A stretch of DNA of 64,000 bases, taken from Pseudoneurospora amorphoporcata. Taxonomy: Eukaryota > Ascomycota > Sordariomycetes > Sordariales > Sordariaceae. Shown piece by piece: positions 58,669 to 64,000 of this stretch (within the stretch, counting starts at the first letter, position 1; each line of letters opens with the position of its first letter). The stretch lies in NCBI GenBank assembly GCA_033297205.1, contig MU859220.1, positions 1 to 64,000 of the forward strand, given 5' to 3'. The notes beneath the pieces are model-generated. The model was not told the origin of the DNA. It ran no database searches and saw only the letters and a program-made list of their open reading frames with translations. The position numbers were made by a program, and so were the translations under genes.

Positions 58669-60300
58669 CTACCTCAACACGCCAGCAAGTCGACCGAGCA
58701 TTATGATATCTTCTGCTTCTCCTCCGCCACCGGTTCTCTGGTCAATACTGGGGTTCCAATTCGCGGGTGCTCCATTGAAGCTCTGGTGTGCACTTGGTGG
58801 TCCACTTCCGCTTCCGCTACCACTTGCGGCTGCGTGTTGCCCGTATGTGGGGAGAGGGACGAAACTCGTTGATGTGTATGGTCTTTGTCCCTGTGGTTGC
58901 TGTTGTTGTTGTTGTTGTTGTTGTTGCTGAGGTTGCTGTGGATATTGTTGATGCTGTGATGGTAGAGGTAACTGTTGCTGCTGTACGGGCGCAGGAGGAG
59001 AAGGCACGCTCTGGCCCGGGCCTTGGCCATGACCTTGACCTTTTTGTTGACCTTGCTGCTGCTGCTTCTCCAGCTTCTGCTGCTGCTTCTCCAGCTTCTG
59101 CTGCTGCTTCTCCAGCCTCTGCTGCTGCCGTTTCCTTTGACGCGCCAAACGATACCGTTCCTTAGCAGCCGCTTGCTTAGCCTTGGCCCTTTCCTCAGCT
59201 ATAATCGCAGCCTGCCGTTTAGCTTCAGCTTCCCTTGCGGCTCTTTCGATTTCCCATCGGTTCTTCCAGAGATTTCTGGGATCGGGGCCTTGACGTCTCC
59301 TCTTGGGATTTTGCTGCTCCTGCTCCTGAGCCTGACTTTCGCCTGCATTACCGAGTTGAACATGACCGTTTCCTGTTACCGGACCCGGAACCAGTGCCGG
59401 TGCCGCAACATTTGCAGTTCCATTTCCACTCGCCGTTGCTGTTCCAGACGGCGCCCCAGCCCCCGAAGGCCCGGTCCCCGTTTCAACCACACTTTCATCA
59501 TCACTCTCACTCTCACTTTCTGACGACTCTCCCCTCTCTCTCGTTCCCGCTCCCGCTCCCGATCCCGCTCCCTGCCCATTTACATCCCCATTCCCACCTT
59601 CTGCCCGTTCAGCACCCTCCCCATCCCCTCCCCCCCTCAAATTCAAATCCCCATTCCCATTCCCATTCCCACTACCCCTCCCCCACCTTTCCCTAGCCTT
59701 CTCACTCCCCCTCAGCCCCCCCGCGCCCCTGGCTCTAGTCCAATCCTCCACATCCAACTCCCTGTTTCGTTCCCTCCACCCCGTCAGCGCCCTCTTGACC
59801 GTAACCCCGCTCACAACGCCCTTTCCGTTCTTGCCCGGAATCAGTCCCAGTCCCGCAGCAACGGGTACATCCTTCCACTTGACCTCCCCCCGCCCACCAT
59901 TGCGGTCCAGCCAGGCTTCAATGACCTCGACGTGCCTCTCGGTGAGTTTCCGCTTCCTGCCGCGGGTTTCTTCCCTGGGATTGCTGATGATCTCGGCAAT
60001 CTTGGCGTTTTCTTCTTCCTCCTCGAGCGCGGCGGCGGTCTCCGCGTCGAGGAGGGCGCGTTCGGCTTGGGTTAGTAGCGAGTGGTGGTGGTCGGCGGCT
60101 GAGTTGTTGTTGTTGTTGTTGTTGGGGGAGATGTCGGAGAGGACGCGGTAGCCGGTGGTGCGGGAGACGGAGAAGAGGCGGAAGATGTCGTTGTTGGAGA
60201 CGGTGCCGGGGGGGAACTGGTGACGAGTCCGCAAAAAGCGGAGGAGCTTGAAGGCGCCGATTATTTGCAGTTTGGTGGTGGGTGTTACGTGAGGGGCCAT
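58669..60300 (-). CDS. Transposase-like HTH protein with Q-rich tail
   Basis: A single exon of 543 residues from ATG 60300 (an upstream in-frame ATG at 60462 would add 54 low-information residues). The N-terminus (KLQIIGAFKLLRFLRT...NNDIFRLFSVSRTTGYRVLSD, about 10-56) resembles the first helix-turn-helix of fungal Tc1/mariner-like transposases. A second block, EETRGRKRKLTERHVEVIEAWLDRNG...VKWKDVPVAAGLG (about 110-152), resembles the second HTH with its GRPRK-like linker. The DDE catalytic domain is absent; instead there is a Gly/Asn-rich and Ser/Glu-rich region, a basic coiled coil (KLEKQQQ repeated) and poly-Q. This suggests a domesticated transposon DNA-binding region. The nuclear role is inferred. 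Other HTH families cannot be ruled out. Confidence 0.65.
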   Translation of the reverse strand: MAPHVTPTTKLQIIGAFKLLRFLRTRHQFPPGTVSNNDIFRLFSVSRTTGYRVLSDISPNNNNNNNSAADHHHSLLTQAERALLDAETAAALEEEEENAKIAEIISNPREETRGRKRKLTERHVEVIEAWLDRNGGRGEVKWKDVPVAAGLGLIPGKNGKGVVSGVTVKRALTGWRERNRELDVEDWTRARGAGGLRGSEKARERWGRGSGNGNGNGDLNLRGGGDGEGAERAEGGNGDVNGQGAGSGAGAGTRERGESSESESESDDESVVETGTGPSGAGAPSGTATASGNGTANVAAPALVPGPVTGNGHVQLGNAGESQAQEQEQQNPKRRRQGPDPRNLWKNRWEIERAAREAEAKRQAAIIAEERAKAKQAAAKERYRLARQRKRQQQRLEKQQQKLEKQQQKLEKQQQQGQQKGQGHGQGPGQSVPSPPAPVQQQQLPLPSQHQQYPQQPQQQQQQQQQQQPQGQRPYTSTSFVPLPTYGQHAAASGSGSGSGPPSAHQSFNGAPANWNPSIDQRTGGGGEAEDIIMLGRLAGVLR

Positions 60301-60719
60301 TGTTTTTTTTTTTGCGCTGTTTTGGGACCGTTTGTGACCATAGGGATGATGCCCCCCCAAATAAAAGGTTGTTTGGACGAAAAAGATGGAACTGAGAGGT
60401 TCGGACACGGTAGGAATTAGCGGGTTTTGTTGTTGAGGTGTGCCAAGACGCCCTTGTGGCATGGTTTATGCGGTGTCGGTTAATTTGTCTCACGTGCATT
60501 GATAATCAGGGTTAGGGATATGGGGCTGGTCGGTGTTTTTGATTACGTCTTTGCTGCTAGAACGCAAGGCTGGCTAGAATAACTAATACAGAATAAGAAA
60601 AGTCATTGATGGGTGATATTCCTCCCTTGCTCCGGACCATCTAGGTAGCAACCTGTAAGCTCCAAGAAATCAAAATCCTAAGAAGCGAGGAGGAAAACAA
60701 AGTAAAGAAAGAGCTTCGG
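60301..60719. other. Upstream region of the HTH gene and vWA 3' flank
   Basis: Contains a T-rich run at 60301-60313 just 5' of the HTH-gene start. No gene is seen. Confidence 0.5.
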
Positions 60720-61715
60720 CTACTTGTTGTTCCCCCTGGTGTCCTTGCTATCCGCCTTCCGACGATCAAGCCGCCTGACGACACTCCCCAACACAACCTT
60801 GAGCAGCTTTTCTCCCTCCAACTGCCTCGCTCGAGTATCTCCATCATCCCACGTCACCGTATCGACCATATCCCTCTCGTCAACCAGATTATCATCCAGG
60901 TCCGCCAAGGCCTCCTTGGCTCTCTGGTCATTTCCCACTTGAAAGAACTGAATGCCGATTTGATGGTACGGTGCCTTGACGTCCTCCAACCTCTTGATGC
61001 ATAGTTTGATGCTCGGCTCGGGATCGTCACTGGGCTCCCCGTCCGTAATCACAATCAGATTCATCGGCTTTACGCCCGTCTTCTCGGGGTCCCAGCTAGC
61101 CCGGAGATTGCCGTGACGATCCGTGGAACCATCCGTGTATTTGTCCAGGTACGGTTTCAAAATGTCCCAGAGCCGCTTCCCTGTGAAGGTAGCTCCCTCG
61201 GGTTGTTTAACCTTTTCGAAGGCCTTGTTGACGTCGGCCGCCGACTTGAGATTCTTGTGGCTCTCGGCGTGGTTCAAAAAGTAAATGTCGACGCCGTCCT
61301 TATCGTGAGCGACACAGATGGGCGCGATGGCGGCAATGGCAGCCCTAGCTTCATCCCACCGGTCGCCTGTCATGGAAGTGCTGTCGTCGATAAGAAAGAC
61401 CGTGTCGAAGAGGGAGAGGAAGGCGTAGGGGTCGTCTTCGTCCGTGACGACTTTCCCGTCAAAGGTCACACGCCGGTAGGTGGTGGCGGCGCCGGCGGGG
61501 ATGGAGCTGGATGCTCCGGGCTTGCCTGACATGGCTTCATTGTACGAGGGCGGGGCTGCCTCGGAGCCGGCAAAAGGATTGTTGGAGGCGAGGGCTTCGT
61601 GGGCGGGGCTGATGGGTTCGGGCATTTGACCCTGGTTCCTGATGTCGGAATTGACCTTTTTCGAGCTGCCAAACACCTTTCTGGCCAATCTCGAAACGGA
61701 ATTGCTCGACGACAT
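60720..61715 (-). CDS. von Willebrand factor A-domain protein
   Basis: A single exon of 331 residues. The vWA domain spans about residues 101-290: FDTVFLIDDSTSM with the MIDAS DxSxS motif (D110-S114), WDEARAAIAAIAPICV, DIYFLNHAE, a Thr in GATFTGKRLW for MIDAS loop 2 and NLIVITDGEPSDD for the third metal-site loop. It is followed by FFQVGNDQRA and a basic C-terminus. The N-terminal region carries NNPFAG (an NPF-type EH-domain ligand) and PPSYNEAM (a PPxY-type WW ligand, as used by Rsp5/Nedd4 adaptors). These suggest trafficking or ubiquitin-linked interactions, by inference. No signal peptide, so it is likely cytosolic. The gene is minus-strand, following the HTH gene in the same orientation. 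Confidence 0.85.
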   Translation of the reverse strand: MSSSNSVSRLARKVFGSSKKVNSDIRNQGQMPEPISPAHEALASNNPFAGSEAAPPSYNEAMSGKPGASSSIPAGAATTYRRVTFDGKVVTDEDDPYAFLSLFDTVFLIDDSTSMTGDRWDEARAAIAAIAPICVAHDKDGVDIYFLNHAESHKNLKSAADVNKAFEKVKQPEGATFTGKRLWDILKPYLDKYTDGSTDRHGNLRASWDPEKTGVKPMNLIVITDGEPSDDPEPSIKLCIKRLEDVKAPYHQIGIQFFQVGNDQRAKEALADLDDNLVDERDMVDTVTWDDGDTRARQLEGEKLLKVVLGSVVRRLDRRKADSKDTRGNNK

Positions 61716-64000
61716 GATTGGGGTAGTCGAATGAAGCTTGGTTTGTGGCGGCCTGCTGATGATGATTTGGGGAGTTGTTGCTGGGGGAAAAACTGTCGAG
61801 GTCTCCAGTGTTATTTTAATGGACCTTCTTTTTCCTGCAGCTTACCTACAGGTAGCTGTTTCTTTGTGCTTGCGTACTAAGGTACTTGGCATCTGCAAAT
61901 TACCTTGGGTAACCGCCACCGCTGTTTGCGCTTAGGGATGAAATGATATAGTGGATTGTAAGGGATGCGGTACCTATGCGCTGGCTTCAACCGTGGCTAA
62001 ACTCGATAACCGGGTTCCAAGCTGACGTCCCTCTTATAGAGGCAATAATTACCTCTACTAACAGATGTCCCCGCCATCATGCGGGGTCAAGTTGCCTTTC
62101 CAAAAGCCCCGGAGGCTTGTGCCATGTAATATTTCAACAAAGAGGCTCGTTTTTACATTGCAGTGAGCGCGTTGTCAGGGCGTTTAATGCGGAAAGAAGA
62201 TGAAAGAGATGCAAGAGATGTTGGGTGTAACTTTTGCGGCAGTGCTGTTGGTACCTTAACCGGGGCGAATCACGGGTCACTTACCGTTTGGGCTAGCTCC
62301 ACAATTTCTGGGGAATGACCCACTGGGAGTTCACCGGAAGCCCTCAAGGGCGAAGCCTTGCACAGCCCCCACGGCAGTTACTGCCATGTTTTCCAAACAT
62401 CTCAGCCTCCAAAGTTTGTTTCCCGTGCAACCTCAAAGAACCAATTTGCCTGAAGCATTCATCGCCATGGTGCCTGAGGCTTGGTCTTTCTAGATGCGGC
62501 CTTGGGGGCATGGGCTTCTCTGAACACAGGTTGTCCTCAGCCCCAATAGCCACGTGTCCATGGTGACTTGTTCCGAGTCAGCAGTGCCCATAGCCTGATA
62601 GGTCTGCAAGTGTTGAGAGACTTACAAAGGTACCTTACAGACAGCTGTCAGCCTGTCAGCCTGACGGGCGAGCTGGAACCAGAAGACGAGACTCGGAAGA
62701 CATTGTTCCAACGACTCGGAAGGAGGGTGGCCAGGACTTTAAATACACAAAGTCACGGCAGGAGGGCGCCCGGTCAAGGGTAGGATGAGGCTCTCACCCT
62801 CAAAGGCTGTTCAAAAGCTTGGCAAGAGATCATCATCAAGAGCCTCACTGTGCCTCAGCCCTACGACGGTTCTTTGGCCCACCCGAAGAGCAAGGGGACA
62901 GATTTGGGTAACAACATCCATACGGCCTCCCCTCCCTCTTGGCGAACATCGACTCAGGTCACTCTTCCTTCGACGTCCTTTGCCCAGCAGACTAGCCTTT
63001 ATAGACTTTTTTTCGCAACCCGTCCCCCCCAGAGAGAGTGCCCGAGCGATCCGATGTCGGTTTCAAAAATAGGACGTCCAACATTGCTCCAATCTGCGAG
63101 AATGTCGGTGAGGATTAGGGGACCTTCGCCATGTCCACTGATCCGAACGACGAACAGCGACGGCGACAGCGACGGCGACGTGAGTGGCTATCACGAGCTG
63201 GGACATGACGAACTGCTCCGCATGTTTCCGGACGACCAAGACGACCGTTGTAACCCCTGATCTTCTCTGCAGGGGTTCCCCATTCTTGATCCGGACCACC
63301 CGGTTGGGGATCCATGCACATCGTGACTTGAGGGCTGAGGTCTACAGAGATGGGGACAAAGGTAACACAGAGATATCGTTACCATTAGAACCGTACAAAC
63401 CCTAAAGGGCCGCTTGACCTGGCTCTCTCTGTATCCATGGCATCGCATATCTGTTAGACATTTATAGGGAAACCTTGACCCTTTTACTTGCAACTTCAAC
63501 ATCAGCGAGGTACACAGCAAATGGATCTCATGGAAATCTTTCTCCCACTTCTACATGTACCGCCATTGAACCTCTTGAACTCCCTCTCCCCCGTGTGCCG
63601 TGTGCCGTGACCCCGCCGTCGACACCGAGTTGTCCGTGGGTTGCGGAAGGACGATACGGGATTTAGGAATACAGTAAGAACCCTTGCAGCTGCAAATAAT
63701 TCCGGCAGCCCAAAATCGTTGCAAAAGGGGGAGTTTGCAGAAAAAGGTGCTGGTGCACAGACCACATCTAAGCCTTCTAGCCACTGCCATCTGGGGTAGC
63801 TGTCCCCCCGGTATAAGGGTATAAGTGTCCTCTCCCATCAAAATCAGACCCCTGTTTTTGCAAATCCGGGCCATCAGCGTTTCAAATAGCAATTCGCAGT
63901 CTTCACCAACAGAGGGAATAGCAAAAGGGGGTGTTGGCAACTGCAGGGGTTCTTACTGTTTGGCATGATGTTTCTCCATTCCTTCACCTCTACCACCTCC
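61716..64000. other. Right-edge intergenic region
   Basis: The vWA promoter is at the left. The remainder has only small open frames; the longest on plus (62850-63260, 136 codons) ends in an acidic DGDSDGD-rich stretch without domain. A (GACGGC)n run lies at about 63162-63180. The MITE-like element occupies 63671-63959. Confidence 0.5.
63671..63959. mobile_element. MITE-like element with 26-bp terminal inverted repeats
   Basis: The left end ACAGTAAGAACCC and the complement of the right end agree for 13 bases and continue for 26 with three mismatches. The element is 289 bp with no transposase frame. The ends (CAGTAAG) resemble Tc1/mariner termini. A TA would be expected as target duplication: the left flank has TA across 63670-63671, but the right reads TT, so the duplication is mutated or the superfamily is different. 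Confidence 0.7.

Noticed and set aside
62785..63260. Overlapping plus-strand frames of 95 and 136 codons
   Set aside because: No domains and low-information composition; the acidic end comes from a GACGGC repeat.

Overview
The window is nuclear DNA of a filamentous ascomycete, most likely a Sordariomycete close to Neurospora or Sordaria. This rests on short spliceosomal introns (about 50-90 nt, GTRNGT donors, CTRAC branch sites, CAG/TAG acceptors), well-spaced monocistronic genes on both strands, microsatellite-rich intergenic DNA, and protein families typical of these fungi (2EXR, HET, Hce2, DUF7514-like). No operons, prophage or CRISPR are present. The genus is inferred, not proven.

Layout. 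1-5443: no supportable gene. 5.4-10 kb: a proline/glutamine-rich DUF7514-like protein and a 2EXR-domain protein. 10.6-15 kb: a conserved housekeeping cluster with the Ski8 WD40 protein (its coding sequence begins with an exon that is only the ATG), mitochondrial ribosomal protein bL32m and the septin Cdc10. 15.8-19.7 kb: a 1294-residue low-complexity protein with OB-fold-like segments. 20.3-22.9 kb: an F-box protein preceded by a broken C-terminal relic of a tandem paralogue. 22.9-25.8 kb: GATA-type microsatellites with a nested solo LTR. 25.8-27.8 kb: an amino-acid permease. 31-35 kb: a secreted Hce2/Ecp2-type protein and a four-TM membrane protein. 36.9-41.4 kb: a weak hypothetical gene, a HET-domain gene and an NTF2-like gene. 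43.4-49.5 kb: a KDM4-type histone demethylase with complete catalytic residues. 52.9-57 kb: a divergent pair, long-chain-base-1-phosphate phosphatase and ALG2 mannosyltransferase. 57.5-60.3 kb: a hexamer-based repeat field beside a Q-rich protein with a transposase-like helix-turn-helix. 60.7-61.7 kb: a vWA-domain protein. The last 2.3 kb has no secure gene and ends with a MITE-like element.

The genes are mostly unrelated housekeeping functions (RNA decay and recombination, mitochondrial translation, cytokinesis, sphingolipid and N-glycan synthesis, chromatin) interspersed with lineage-specific genes (HET, Hce2, F-box, 2EXR, transposase-derived HTH). Exon structures were built by hand from splice signals and frame continuity. 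Where several exons are given, all phases were checked and the totals are divisible by three.
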